A stretch of 18,728 nt of DNA from an uncultured Hyphomicrobiales bacterium (GCA_903916165.1 CAIWVR010000641.1:1-18728); one strand, 5' to 3'; shown: positions 1 through 8,129, counted from the stretch's first letter. A program made the numbers and translations. The notes: generated from the letters alone by a model not told the origin.

Positions 1-4
1 GCCT

Positions 5-2371
5 TCATGCGACCGGTCCGGCGGACAGCATGGCGTCGCGTGCCGCCTGCCAGACACGCCGCGGTGTCAGCGGCGTCTCGTTGAAGCTGGCCTTGATGTC
101 GGCAAACGCGTCGCCAACCGCATTGGCGAGCGCAGCGGGCGGGGCAATGGCACCGCCTTCGCCCACACCCTTGACGCCATATTCGGTGACCAGCGCCGGC
201 GTGACGGAATGCGCGATCCGAACAGAGGGGACGTCCGTGGCACCGGGCATGATGTAATCGGCAAAGGTTGTCGCGAGCGGTTGGCCGTCGCTGTTGAACG
301 GGATCTCCTCGAAGAGGCCCGTGCCAATGCCTTGTGCAATCCCGCCCTGCACCTGACCGTCGACGATCATCGGATTGACCATCGTTCCGCAATCTTCCGC
401 AACCGCATAGTCCAGGATCTTCACCACGCCCGTATCTTCATCGACGGACACGACAACGGCATGTGCGCCATAGGAGAAGACGCCAGCGGATTCTTGCGGC
501 TCATAGGTGCCAGTGGCCTCCAGCGTCGGCTCAACGCCTGCGGGCAGCATCTCCTGCCGCACATTCGCGGCCATGGCGATGTCCCTGAACGAGACGCTGC
601 CCTGCGCGGTCACGACATGACCGTCCCTGAGCTCGACCGTCGCGGGATCTGCCTGAAGGATATGCGCGCCGATTGCCTTGATCTTCAGCGCGAGCTTGCG
701 CGCGGTCGTTCCGACAGCGCCGCCCCCGAAAACAATCGACCGCGACGCAAAGGTGCCGAACCCGAATGGCGTTGTCGCCGTGTCGCCGTAGCGGATCCTG
801 ATCTGGTCGGGATGCATCGACAATTCATCGGCGGCAATCTGGGCGAGCGTGGTCTCGTGACCCTGGCCGTGATTTTGCACGCCGACATGGATGTTGACCG
901 AGCCGTCCGGCAGCATGCGGACATTGGCCGCCTCATAGCCGGGCACGATGCGCGACTTGCGCTTGGACCATTCGACCACGCCGTGGCCGCTCTGTTCCGT
1001 ATAGACCGCAAGACCGACGCCGATGCGCGGCGCACCGGGCTTGCGCGCCCGCTGCAGGGCGCGGATGGCGGGAATGTCGATCATGCGGACGGCGGTGTCG
1101 AGCGCATCGTGATAATCGCCCGTATCGAGCTTCAATCCGGCGATGGTCGTGTAGGGCATTTCCCCGCGGGTGACGAGATTGTGCTTGCGCAAGTCATAGG
1201 GCTCGATCCCCAGATGCTGCGCGAGCTCGTCGACAAGCCGCTCGATGGCGAAGCAGGCACCGGGCCGCGCGACGCCGCGATAGGGACCCATGGGGGCCTT
1301 GTTGGTGGCCACGGTCCAGGTGTTCACGTTCAGGCCGCGCATGCGGTAGGGGCCCGGCAGATTGCCCGCCGCCATGCTCGCTTCCATGAACGAGCCTGTC
1401 GGCCACAAAGCGTAAGCACCGGCATCAATATGCACGTCGCCCTCGACGCCGATGATGGTTCCATCTTCTTCTGCGCTGATGACGAGGTCATAATGATGAT
1501 CGCGGCAATGAACCGATGCGAGCAGGTGCTCGCGGCGGTCCTCGATCCAGCGCACCGGATGCCTGCGCTTCAGGGCAATGGCGCAGACGGCGATTTCTTC
1601 CGGCAGCAGACGGTTCTTGCCACCAAAGCCGCCGCCGACATCCGGGACGATGACCCTGATCTGGTTTTCCGGAAGGCCAAGCGCGCGGGAAAGCCCAAGG
1701 CGCATGACATGCCCGCCTTGCGTCGACAGATAGACCAGCAATTCTTCCTGGCGCGGATCCCAGACGGCGACGCAACCGCGTGCTTCGAGCGAGACTGTCG
1801 CCTGCCGGTTCATCCGGAAGCGGCGACGCAAGCGCACGGGCGCGCCCGTCATGGCCGATGGATCGCCGGCGCTGATCGTGCGCGCGATATAGGCATTGTT
1901 GGGCCAATGCTCGAACAGGCGCGCGCTGCCGGATGTCATCGCGGCCACGGCATCGACGACCGCCGGCAATTCATCGCAGCCAACGGCCACACGCTCCGCA
2001 AGATCTTCGGCCCTGGCGCGCGTCGCCGCCACACAGGCTGCGATGGCTTGCCCGACATAGCGGACCTTCCCGGAGGCGAGCGCAGGATAGGGGGACTGGC
2101 GAAAGGCTTCCAGTTCGGGGCCGGCTTCCAGCACGCTCAAGCCAGGCAGATCCTCGATCGTGTAGACGTCAGCCGCCGCATCCGCGGGCTTGGTAACGCT
2201 CAAAAGTCGGCCATGCGCGACCTGACTGCGGACAAAGGCAATATCCTGCATGCCGGGCAAGCGGACGTCAGCAACAAACATGGCAACGCCAGCAAGATGG
2301 CGGGCATCCTCCTTGCGCAGGAGGCTCCTCCCGATCCAACCGGGGGCATCATGCGTTGCATCATCGCCCAT
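5..2371 (-). CDS. Molybdenum hydroxylase large subunit (CoxL/xanthine dehydrogenase family)
   Basis: This 788-residue protein is a full-length molybdopterin-binding large subunit of the xanthine dehydrogenase/aerobic CO dehydrogenase family. These enzymes hydroxylate heterocycles or aldehydes with water as oxygen donor. Seen: the N-terminal a/b hammerhead region (about 12-145), the cofactor motif GGGFGGK at 246-252, PYRGVARPG at 363-371, QNHGQGHET at 499-507 and GVGEGG at 735-740. Glu738 sits at the position of the catalytic glutamate. The 363-371 loop is RGVAR-like rather than the CSFR of true (form I) CO dehydrogenases, so CO oxidation is unlikely. The ATG has a GGGAG about 10 nt upstream. 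The small FeS and medium FAD subunits that normally complete the enzyme are absent from the window and may lie beyond base 1. The substrate is unknown; context suggests an organic ring or aldehyde. Confidence 0.92.
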   Translation of the reverse strand: MGDDATHDAPGWIGRSLLRKEDARHLAGVAMFVADVRLPGMQDIAFVRSQVAHGRLLSVTKPADAAADVYTIEDLPGLSVLEAGPELEAFRQSPYPALASGKVRYVGQAIAACVAATRARAEDLAERVAVGCDELPAVVDAVAAMTSGSARLFEHWPNNAYIARTISAGDPSAMTGAPVRLRRRFRMNRQATVSLEARGCVAVWDPRQEELLVYLSTQGGHVMRLGLSRALGLPENQIRVIVPDVGGGFGGKNRLLPEEIAVCAIALKRRHPVRWIEDRREHLLASVHCRDHHYDLVISAEEDGTIIGVEGDVHIDAGAYALWPTGSFMEASMAAGNLPGPYRMRGLNVNTWTVATNKAPMGPYRGVARPGACFAIERLVDELAQHLGIEPYDLRKHNLVTRGEMPYTTIAGLKLDTGDYHDALDTAVRMIDIPAIRALQRARKPGAPRIGVGLAVYTEQSGHGVVEWSKRKSRIVPGYEAANVRMLPDGSVNIHVGVQNHGQGHETTLAQIAADELSMHPDQIRIRYGDTATTPFGFGTFASRSIVFGGGAVGTTARKLALKIKAIGAHILQADPATVELRDGHVVTAQGSVSFRDIAMAANVRQEMLPAGVEPTLEATGTYEPQESAGVFSYGAHAVVVSVDEDTGVVKILDYAVAEDCGTMVNPMIVDGQVQGGIAQGIGTGLFEEIPFNSDGQPLATTFADYIMPGATDVPSVRIAHSVTPALVTEYGVKGVGEGGAIAPPAALANAVGDAFADIKASFNETPLTPRRVWQAARDAMLSAGPVA

Positions 2372-2428
2372 TCCGCAAAGGCTCCCGTGCTGGGCTCAGA
2401 TGCCGATCCGAGCGAGACAAGTGTACAA

Positions 2429-2457
2429 TTTATTGTTTGGTACAGATAAGCCAACAA
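2429..2457 (-). promoter_or_regulatory. Candidate promoter of the molybdenum hydroxylase gene
   Basis: Read on the minus strand, TTGTTG (2457-2452) and AATAAA (2434-2429) are 17 bp apart, giving a start near 2422 and a leader of about 50 nt. The -10 match is only moderate (4 of 6). TGTACC lies in the spacer (minus strand, 2444-2439 read as ctgtacc) and the palindrome TGTACA (2422-2427) lies at the predicted start, so a repressor could bind there. This is a match by eye, not a measured start. Confidence 0.3.
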
Positions 2458-2464
2458 CCTCTTT

Positions 2465-2481
2465 GTAATCAGAGAAATTAC
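2465..2481. promoter_or_regulatory. Inverted repeat, candidate operator
   Basis: GTAAT at 2465-2469 and ATTAC at 2477-2481 form a perfect 5-bp dyad around a 7-nt spacer, just upstream of the leftward promoter candidate. Spaced half-sites like this are common binding sites for dimeric regulators. It does not fit the LysR T-N11-A rule exactly, since the outer T and A are 13 apart. No regulator gene is adjacent; the nearest in the window is the GntR gene about 9 kb away. Confidence 0.3.
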
Positions 2482-2690
2482 ATCATCTGTCTGACCTTTG
2501 CTGCCGGTATTGTGCCAAAAAAGTTACATGGGCGCAGGCGTCTGTAAAGCCCTTTTTAGCAGCGCCATGCCCGTAACGGTGCAAGGACAGGGTGCGAGAT
2601 GGACCGCCTTCGGGCCTCGCTCCATACCCACGGACTGCCAGCAGACACGAAAGCATCAAGAGCCTTGGCCGCCTTTGCTGCATTTCCCGA

Positions 2691-2719
2691 TTTACGATGC
2701 GCTCGCGGAGGGCTAGCTT
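2691..2719 (+). promoter_or_regulatory. Weak candidate promoter for the racemase-Bug operon
   Basis: TTTACG (2691-2696) and TAGCTT (2714-2719) are separated by exactly 17 bp. They match the sigma-70 consensus at 4 and 3 of 6 bases. A start near 2727 would place the strong Shine-Dalgarno at 2753-2759 early in the transcript and leave a leader of about 240 nt before the racemase-fold gene. The match is weak and unproven. Confidence 0.22.
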
Positions 2720-2762
2720 GCCTCTTGGAAAAAACAAGCCGCAAGAAAATCAGGGAGGACAT

Positions 2763-2861
2763 ATGACACCTCAGGCATGGCCAGAGGCCCGTGGCTGTTG
2801 CCGCAGACTGCAACGGAACGCGCAAGAGCGCGCGTCGCAGGATGCCCCCGGGCCTTTCTGA
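2763..2861 (+). CDS. Possible small leader ORF, 32 residues
   Basis: A GGGAGGA Shine-Dalgarno at 2753-2759 precedes ATG 2763 by three bases and opens a 32-codon frame ending in TGA at 2861. The peptide is rich in Arg, Gln, Ala and Pro, with adjacent cysteines at residues 12-13, and matches nothing I recognise. Its stop lies about 100 nt before the racemase-fold start, so it could be a leader peptide or the remnant front end of a lost gene. A second frame, 2777-2968, overlaps the racemase start as ATGA but has no good ribosome site. The ribosome site is the only real evidence for translation. Confidence 0.25.
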   Translation: MTPQAWPEARGCCRRLQRNAQERASQDAPGPF

Positions 2862-2964
2862 ACCTTCGCGCGCCTCCTGCAGGCCGACGCCTCATGATCC
2901 CCAAAACCAGGACGACTCCCCGCCTGAAACGCCGCGCGGCACGTCGCTCAACAAGGTCACACCC

Positions 2965-3705
2965 ATGAACATACCGCCCAATCTCATGTACGGTCATCGC
3001 GCGCGCATCGGCTACACATCGCCCCCGCTCACGACCGAAGTCTTTCCCTATGAATTCTACAAGATCGTTCCCGAGGGCGTGTCCCTTGTGGTGACCAGCC
3101 TCGCGATCGTCGTGCGGTCCAAGGAGGAGATCGACAAGTCCTACGAGATCAGCATGAATGCCGCACGCGAGATGGCGGCGGCCAAATGTGACCTCATTAT
3201 GCTTGGCGGCGTTCCGATCAACCTGTCGCGCGGCACGAAGAATGCGGAGCAAATGGTCGAGGATCTCGAAGCCGAACTGGGCGTGAAGGTTTCCACGAGC
3301 CAGTCCGCGCAGGTCAAGGCGGCGCGCGCGCTCGGCTCGAAGAAGATGGTTGTCGCCCATCCTTATGAAGACAAGGATACGACGCGCATCTCCTCCTATA
3401 ATGCGCATATGCAGTGCGAGACGCTTGGTGCCATGGCCTTCGGCTCGCCCTTCAACCAGATCGGCCGGATTCCGCGCGACGGCGCGCTTCAGCTCGGGCG
3501 CGCGCTGATGAAAGCATATCCCGACGCAGATACGATCATCATGCCGTCGCCGCACTGGCCGACCATCGAAAGCATCGAGCCGCTCGAGCAGGAGTTCGGC
3601 ATCAATGTGATGACCGCGCTGCAGGTGATCGTCTGGGATGCGCTCCGCCGCTGCGGCATCAACGACAAGATCGAAGGCTATGGCAGGCTGTTTCGTGAAT
3701 TTTGA
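2965..3705 (+). CDS. Asp/Glu racemase superfamily protein (maleate isomerase/arylmalonate decarboxylase-like)
   Basis: From ATG 2965 (AAGG 8 nt upstream) the gene encodes 246 residues, the usual size for this family; the open frame runs further upstream but that extension is low-complexity. The two-domain Asp/Glu racemase fold is recognisable: RARIGYTSPP near the N-terminus, CDLIMLGGVPINLSRG at 75-90, VVAHPYEDK at 129-137 and IIMPSPHWPT at 191-200. Relatives isomerise maleate or decarboxylate malonates using one or two active-site cysteines. By my alignment the tyrosine of the AHPY motif (Tyr134) is kept. Both cysteine positions appear replaced, the second by a serine-proline context (MPSPHW). 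The chemistry may therefore differ. It is followed 36 nt later by a Bug binding protein, which fits an organic-acid substrate. Confidence 0.78.
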   Translation: MNIPPNLMYGHRARIGYTSPPLTTEVFPYEFYKIVPEGVSLVVTSLAIVVRSKEEIDKSYEISMNAAREMAAAKCDLIMLGGVPINLSRGTKNAEQMVEDLEAELGVKVSTSQSAQVKAARALGSKKMVVAHPYEDKDTTRISSYNAHMQCETLGAMAFGSPFNQIGRIPRDGALQLGRALMKAYPDADTIIMPSPHWPTIESIEPLEQEFGINVMTALQVIVWDALRRCGINDKIEGYGRLFREF

Positions 3706-3741
3706 CACTGGCCGACAGGGACGCATACCGGGAGATCTGAC

Positions 3742-4773
3742 ATGAACAGACTTTTCATCGGCCTCGTCGTCGCAATGGTCGCGGCACCCGTTCAGGCGGA
3801 CCCTGTCGCCGACTTCTATCGCGGAAAGTCGATCACCATGCTGGTCGCCAGCGGCGTTGGCGGCGGCTACGATACTTACGCGCGCGTCTTTGCACGCCAC
3901 GCCATCAAGTTCATTCCCGGAACGCCGGGCATCATCGCCAAGAACCTGCCTGCGGCTGGCGGGCTCGTGGCCGCCAGCACGCTCTACAACAACGTCGACA
4001 AGGATGCCCTGACGATCGCGGCGCTGGCCAATGTGTCGACGCTCGACCCGCTGTTTGGGAATCCGGGCGCGCGGTATGACCCGCGCAAGTTCGGCTGGAT
4101 CGGCTCCATCGGGAAGCTGCAGAACGTCTGCGCGACCTGGTTCACAAGCCCTGTGAAAAACATTGAAGACGCGAAAAAGCGCAATGTGATCGTGGCCGGT
4201 GCCGGCGCAGCCTCGAACACCGCTGTCGTGCCACGCATCGTCAACGAACTGCTGGGAACACGCTTCAATGTCGTCGCGGGCTATGATCCGGCGGGCGGCC
4301 TCACCATGGCTGTCGAGAGCGGCGAGGCGGAAGGCATTTGCGGTCTCTCCTGGTCCACCATCAAGGCCTCGCGTCCTGACTGGCTCGCCGGCAAAAAGCT
4401 CAACGTGATCCTCCAGATGAGCATGGAAAAACTGCCCGAGCTGATGGACGTGCCCAGCGCGCTCGATCTCGTCACCGATCCCGCCCGCAAGCGGGTCCTC
4501 GAACTGATCCTGATCCGGCAGGAGACAGGCCGTCCGCTGGCCACGGCGCCAGGCAGCCCGCCGGACCGGCTCGCCGCCTTGCGCAAAGCCTTCGAGGCCA
4601 CGATGAAGGATCCGGAGTTCCTCGCCGACGCCGAACGCAACCAGATGGAAATCGACCCGCTGACGGGTGCCGGCATCGAGGCCTTTCTCGACAAGGCCTA
4701 TGCGGCACCGGCGGACGTCATCGCGCAGGCTGCCGCACTGGTCGGGCCGCCCTCGGAGATCAAAAAGCCCTGA
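3742..4773 (+). CDS. Bug/TctC-family periplasmic binding protein (1)
   Basis: This 343-residue protein belongs to the tripartite tricarboxylate transporter substrate-binding family, which captures carboxylates in the periplasm. A Sec signal peptide occupies residues 1 to about 19 (cleavage near VQA-DP). Family signatures follow: DFYRGKSITMLV at about 24-35, GVGGGYDTYAR at 38-48 with the ligand-loop aspartate, and the NLPAAGGL segment near 68-75, where the usual PGAGG is PAAGG. A GGGAG ribosome site sits 7 nt before the ATG. It is probably cotranscribed with the racemase-fold gene, whose substrate or product it may bind. No TctA or TctB membrane subunit is in the window, so it may use distant permeases or act as a sensor. 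Confidence 0.9.
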   Translation: MNRLFIGLVVAMVAAPVQADPVADFYRGKSITMLVASGVGGGYDTYARVFARHAIKFIPGTPGIIAKNLPAAGGLVAASTLYNNVDKDALTIAALANVSTLDPLFGNPGARYDPRKFGWIGSIGKLQNVCATWFTSPVKNIEDAKKRNVIVAGAGAASNTAVVPRIVNELLGTRFNVVAGYDPAGGLTMAVESGEAEGICGLSWSTIKASRPDWLAGKKLNVILQMSMEKLPELMDVPSALDLVTDPARKRVLELILIRQETGRPLATAPGSPPDRLAALRKAFEATMKDPEFLADAERNQMEIDPLTGAGIEAFLDKAYAAPADVIAQAAALVGPPSEIKKP

Positions 4774-4824
4774 GAGCGTTCTGGCTGCGGCAAGTCCAGA
4801 CATCACCCGCGGTGCTGGCCTGCC

Positions 4825-5691
4825 TCAAGGAACTTGTTTGGTCTTCGAGAGACGTCCCGTCCAGTCGGGGGGATTCTGCTGCTTGATGCGCAAGCCATCC
4901 TTGACGAGTTCCTTGATCGCACCGGCCACAGGCATGGAGAGCCCGACGGAATCAGCAATTTTGCTGACGATCTGCATGTCCTTCAGCGCCCAGATGAAGG
5001 ACACATTCTCCCAGTTCTGCAGGGCGTCGGAGGCTCCCGATCCGAGCAGCAGGGCATCGCGCAAACGCACCAGATCCACGCCATTGGCCTCGCTGAGACG
5101 ACCCGCCTCGATCAGGGCGATGCCATTCACCCACAGCAGGAAGTTGTTCATCGACTTCCCGAACTGGCCAGCGCCGACATCGCCGAGCAACACGACCTGT
5201 GAGCTGAAGGTGCGGTAGACGGGATCGAGAGCTGCGAAGACCTCCTGAGAGGCACCGACAAGCGTCAGCATCGTGCCGTCATCTGCGGCCTTGGCGCCAC
5301 GGCAGATCGGCGCGTCGGCGAGCAGGATGCCTTTCACGGCAAGTTCTTTCGCCAGCCATTTGACATGATCGGGCGTGCAGGTCGACGAAACGGCGACAAT
5401 CGAACCGGCGGGCATGGTCTCGATCAGGCCTCCCGGGCCAAGCACAACCTGCGTGGCCTCGTCGTCGAAGCCGACGGCAATAATGACAAAGCACGCCGCA
5501 GCACCCACTTCGGCAGGCGTTCCAGCCACGTGCGAGCCATGGTCCCGGGCTGCGGCCTCGCACTGGCGTGCGTCGAGGTCATTGACGATGGTCTTGTAGC
5601 CATGATGCGTCAGATGTTTCGTGATCGCCAGACCCATGCGGCCAATGCCGACAAGGCCGATTGTCTTTTTGTTTTCATCCGTCATCGTCAT
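4825..5691 (-). CDS. NAD(P)-dependent beta-hydroxyacid dehydrogenase (3-hydroxyisobutyrate dehydrogenase family)
   Basis: From ATG 5691 the product is 288 residues, typical for the family; a TTG further upstream would overlap livF and has no ribosome site. ATG 5685 is an equally possible start. Seen: the Rossmann motif GLVGIGRMG at 12-20, a substrate-loop motif DAPICRG at 126-132 in place of the usual DAPVSGG, and GAGQFGKSMNN at 173-183 containing the catalytic Lys179 and Asn183. The enzyme should oxidise a beta-hydroxy acid or reduce a semialdehyde with NAD(P) in the cytoplasm. It is the last gene of the Liv operon, 34 nt after livF, and likely acts on the imported compound or its product. 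The altered loop argues against ordinary valine catabolism. Confidence 0.9.
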   Translation of the reverse strand: MTMTDENKKTIGLVGIGRMGLAITKHLTHHGYKTIVNDLDARQCEAAARDHGSHVAGTPAEVGAAACFVIIAVGFDDEATQVVLGPGGLIETMPAGSIVAVSSTCTPDHVKWLAKELAVKGILLADAPICRGAKAADDGTMLTLVGASQEVFAALDPVYRTFSSQVVLLGDVGAGQFGKSMNNFLLWVNGIALIEAGRLSEANGVDLVRLRDALLLGSGASDALQNWENVSFIWALKDMQIVSKIADSVGLSMPVAGAIKELVKDGLRIKQQNPPDWTGRLSKTKQVP

Positions 5692-5725
5692 TCTCGCTGT
5701 TGCGTTCAAGCGCGCGTCGTTTGGG

Positions 5726-6424
5726 TCACAGGGCAAGCTGCTCGCGCAGAAGGCCGGGGTTGGCCTGCAACATGTCGCTGGATCCCTGGAAGGTCACGGC
5801 ACCCTTGTTCAGGATGTAATGGCGGTCGGCGATGGCGAGCGCGACCCTGATGTTCTGTTCGATAATGAGCACGGCCACGCCAGCGTCGCGGACGCTGCGG
5901 ATGATCGCCATAATGTCCTGAACGATCAGCGGAGCCAGTCCCTCGGAGGGTTCGTCGAGAATCAGAAATTGTGGATTGAGCAGCAAAGCCCGTGCAATCG
6001 AGAGCATCTGCTGTTCGCCGCCCGACAACTTGGTGCCGCGGAACGCGCGTCGCTCCTCAAGACGGGGAAACATGCGATAGACGTCCGGAAGGGACCAGCG
6101 CGCGGCCACGCCCGGCCGGGCCGCCACCAGAAGATTTTCCTCGACCGTCAGGCTCTTGAAGATTCCGCGCTCCTGCGGCACGAAGCCGATGCCGAGCCGG
6201 GACACGCGGTGGGAAGCCAGTCCGCCAATTTCGCGGCCCTGAAACCGGATGCTGCCGGGCCGCGGCGCAAGATAGCCCATCACCGACAGGAGCGTCGTGG
6301 TTTTTCCCGCGCCGTTGCGACCCAGAAGCGAGACGATCTCCCCTTCGCCAACATGCAGGGAAACGTCGTGCAGAATATGGCTCGCCCCGTAAAAGGCATT
6401 CAGCTTCTCGACCACAAGACTCAT
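5726..6424 (-). CDS. livF: ABC transporter ATP-binding protein, LivF type
   Basis: This 232-residue ATPase energises the importer as the partner of LivG. Walker A is GRNGAGKTT at 35-43, the Q-loop lies near 84 (VPQERG), the signature LSGGEQQM is at 133-140 and Walker B FLILDEP is at 153-159 with Glu158. Length and the Q-loop sequence VPQERGIF are typical of LivF. Its ATG lies inside the livG stop (4-nt ATGA overlap), so the two are translationally coupled. The name follows homology; the imported compound need not be an amino acid. Confidence 0.93.
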   Translation of the reverse strand: MSLVVEKLNAFYGASHILHDVSLHVGEGEIVSLLGRNGAGKTTTLLSVMGYLAPRPGSIRFQGREIGGLASHRVSRLGIGFVPQERGIFKSLTVEENLLVAARPGVAARWSLPDVYRMFPRLEERRAFRGTKLSGGEQQMLSIARALLLNPQFLILDEPSEGLAPLIVQDIMAIIRSVRDAGVAVLIIEQNIRVALAIADRHYILNKGAVTFQGSSDMLQANPGLLREQLAL

Positions 6425-7158
6425 TGCGGAGCTCCGAGATAGACTTCCTGCACACGGGGATCATCCGCGACGGCGCGCGGCGCGCCGCTGGCGATCACCT
6501 CGCCATAATAGAGGACGGTGATGTGATCGGCGATCGAGAACACGACTTCCATGTCATGTTCGATCATCAGGATGGCGATCTCGCGCGGCAGCGCACGAAT
6601 GACATTGATCATCTGCGCGGTCTCGCTCGGCGACAGTCCAGATGTCGGCTCGTCGAGCAGCAAGACCGTGGGGCTGGTGGCCAGCGCGACGGCGACTTCG
6701 ACCTGACGGAGATCTCCATAGGACAATTTGCCGACAGGCTGCGCCGCGATCCGGCCAAGGTTCATCTGCTCGATGGCTTGCTCGGCTTGCGCCAGAACAC
6801 CCGTGTCGCTGCGCCAGCTGCGAAAGAGATCGTAGGTTCGGCCATGCGCCGCCTGCACGCCGAGCCGCACGTTTTCAAAAACAGACAGGGCTTGGAACAA
6901 GGTGTTTTTCTGAAACGTGCGGGCGAGACCGGCGCGCGCCCGCAGGGGGGCGGGAAGTCGCGTGATCTCTTGGCCATGGAGGAAGATCTTGCCGTTGTCC
7001 GGCGCAAGCTGGCCGCCAATCTGGTTGATCAACGTCGTCTTGCCCGCGCCATTGGGACCGATGATGGTGTGGCGCTGCCCCGGGGTGACGTCGAGCGTCA
7101 CGGCATTGGACACGACGAGGCTTCCAAAAGCCTTGGAGATGTTTTCAAGCCGCAGCAT
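6421..7158 (-). CDS. livG: ABC transporter ATP-binding protein, LivG type
   Basis: This 245-residue ATPase is the second nucleotide-binding subunit. Walker A is GPNGAGKTT at 34-42, the Q-loop TFQKNTLF lies near 81-88, a shortened signature LSYGDLRQ is at 145-152 and Walker B VLLLDEP is at 165-171. The LSYGxxR form of the signature and the C-terminal VQEVYLG are LivG hallmarks. It overlaps livM by one base (TGATG) and livF by four. Confidence 0.93.
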   Translation of the reverse strand: MLRLENISKAFGSLVVSNAVTLDVTPGQRHTIIGPNGAGKTTLINQIGGQLAPDNGKIFLHGQEITRLPAPLRARAGLARTFQKNTLFQALSVFENVRLGVQAAHGRTYDLFRSWRSDTGVLAQAEQAIEQMNLGRIAAQPVGKLSYGDLRQVEVAVALATSPTVLLLDEPTSGLSPSETAQMINVIRALPREIAILMIEHDMEVVFSIADHITVLYYGEVIASGAPRAVADDPRVQEVYLGAPQ

Positions 7159-8129
7159 CAGCGTCGCTCACCTGATCGGAAAAGCCTCTTGCCAAAACCG
7201 AGAATGCCGTCCGGACAGACCATGACGCAGGCCACGAAAATGCAGCCGACAATGAGCAGCCAGTGGGAGGTGTGTGTGCTGACAATGTTCTTGACGGACA
7301 GGAACAGACCGGCGCCGAGGACTGGTCCCAGCAGCGACCCCTTGCCCCCGAGGATCACCATCAAAAGGATCATGCCCGACGTGCCAAACGAGAGGGCGTC
7401 GGGCGAAACAAAGCCATTGTAAAAGGCATATAAGGCACCGCCCAAGCCAGCGATGGCGCCCGAAACCGCGAAGGCAGCGAGGCGGATGCGGCGTGTCTGG
7501 TAGCCGATCGCCTCCATGCGCAGGCTGCTCTCGCGGGTTCCCACCAGCGCATGTCCGAAAGGCGAGGCGATCACCATCCGCATGACCAGCAGCACGCCGG
7601 CAAGACCGGCGGCCGTGAACAGATACATCGGGCCCGCATCGGACAGATCGAACCCGAAAAGTTCCGGACGAAGCAATCCGCCGACGCCGTCCGAACCGCC
7701 GGTCAACGGTCGCCATTTGATCGCGCCCGAGTTCAGCAATTGCGCGAAGGCCAGGCTCATCATGAAAAAGCCGACACCGCCGAGGCGCACGCAGAAGGCA
7801 CCAATCACAATGGCGGCAGCCGTGGCCATCCCCACGCCCCCGGCAAGCCCAAGCCAGGGACTGACATCATATCGTGTCGAGATGAGCACGGTCGCATAGG
7901 CACCAAGGCCGAAGAAAGCCGCATGACCGAAGGACACCATGCCGCCATAGCCCAGAATGAGGTTCAGGCTCACCGCCACGATCGCAAAAATCATGATCTC
8001 GGTAATGACATCGAGCCCATAACCGCTGAGGACGGCCAGCGGCGACAGCACGACACAGGCCAGCAGCATGGCAACAAATACAAAGCGGCGCGCTGCAGGC
8101 TGTTTCGGAGGCAATATCATGGATGTCAT
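7158..8129 (-). CDS. livM: ABC transporter permease, LivM type
   Basis: This 323-residue integral membrane protein has about 8-10 hydrophobic segments. The conserved LNLILGYGGMVSFGHAAFFG stretch lies near residues 55-74 and the GGKGSLLGPVLGA cytoplasmic coupling loop near 260. It forms the channel with LivH. Its ATG directly follows the livH stop with no gap, and a GGGAGG ribosome site lies inside the livH end. An in-frame ATG three codons later is possible but sits further from the ribosome site. Confidence 0.93.
   Translation of the reverse strand: MTSMILPPKQPAARRFVFVAMLLACVVLSPLAVLSGYGLDVITEIMIFAIVAVSLNLILGYGGMVSFGHAAFFGLGAYATVLISTRYDVSPWLGLAGGVGMATAAAIVIGAFCVRLGGVGFFMMSLAFAQLLNSGAIKWRPLTGGSDGVGGLLRPELFGFDLSDAGPMYLFTAAGLAGVLLVMRMVIASPFGHALVGTRESSLRMEAIGYQTRRIRLAAFAVSGAIAGLGGALYAFYNGFVSPDALSFGTSGMILLMVILGGKGSLLGPVLGAGLFLSVKNIVSTHTSHWLLIVGCIFVACVMVCPDGILGFGKRLFRSGERR

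Larger units (their letters stand above)
2372..2964. other. Divergent intergenic region of about 590 bp
   Basis: This is the only long stretch without a convincing gene. It separates the leftward molybdenum hydroxylase from the rightward racemase-fold gene and must hold both promoters. It contains a promoter-like pair facing left, a 5-bp inverted repeat with a 7-nt spacer at 2465-2481, a weak promoter-like pair facing right near 2691-2719, and a small ORF with a strong Shine-Dalgarno at 2763. Open frames crossing it have no recognisable protein similarity and no good start sites. I see no tRNA, no terminator with a U-tract and no mobile-element ends. Confidence 0.6.

Noticed and set aside
5..2371. 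Carbon monoxide dehydrogenase assignment
   Set aside because: The active-site loop is PYRGVARPG, not the CSFR-type loop of true CO dehydrogenases, and no coxM/coxS is seen.
209..2449. 746-codon open frame on the plus strand opposite the molybdenum hydroxylase
   Set aside because: It is a high-GC antisense shadow: composition is rich in His, Arg, Asp and Gly with no domain, while the minus strand has clear family motifs.
2791..2964. N-terminal extension of the racemase-fold protein
   Set aside because: The extra 58 residues are low-complexity and outside the fold; ATG 2965 has a Shine-Dalgarno and gives the normal family length.
2713..4806. 697-codon minus-strand frame across the racemase-fold and Bug genes
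   Set aside because: It spans two well-supported genes and their spacer, has no recognisable motif, and has the composition of an antisense shadow.
4774..4824. Terminator between the convergent Bug 1 and dehydrogenase genes
   Set aside because: Only a weak TCTGG/CCAGA stem (4780-4800) without a U-tract; not enough to call a terminator.
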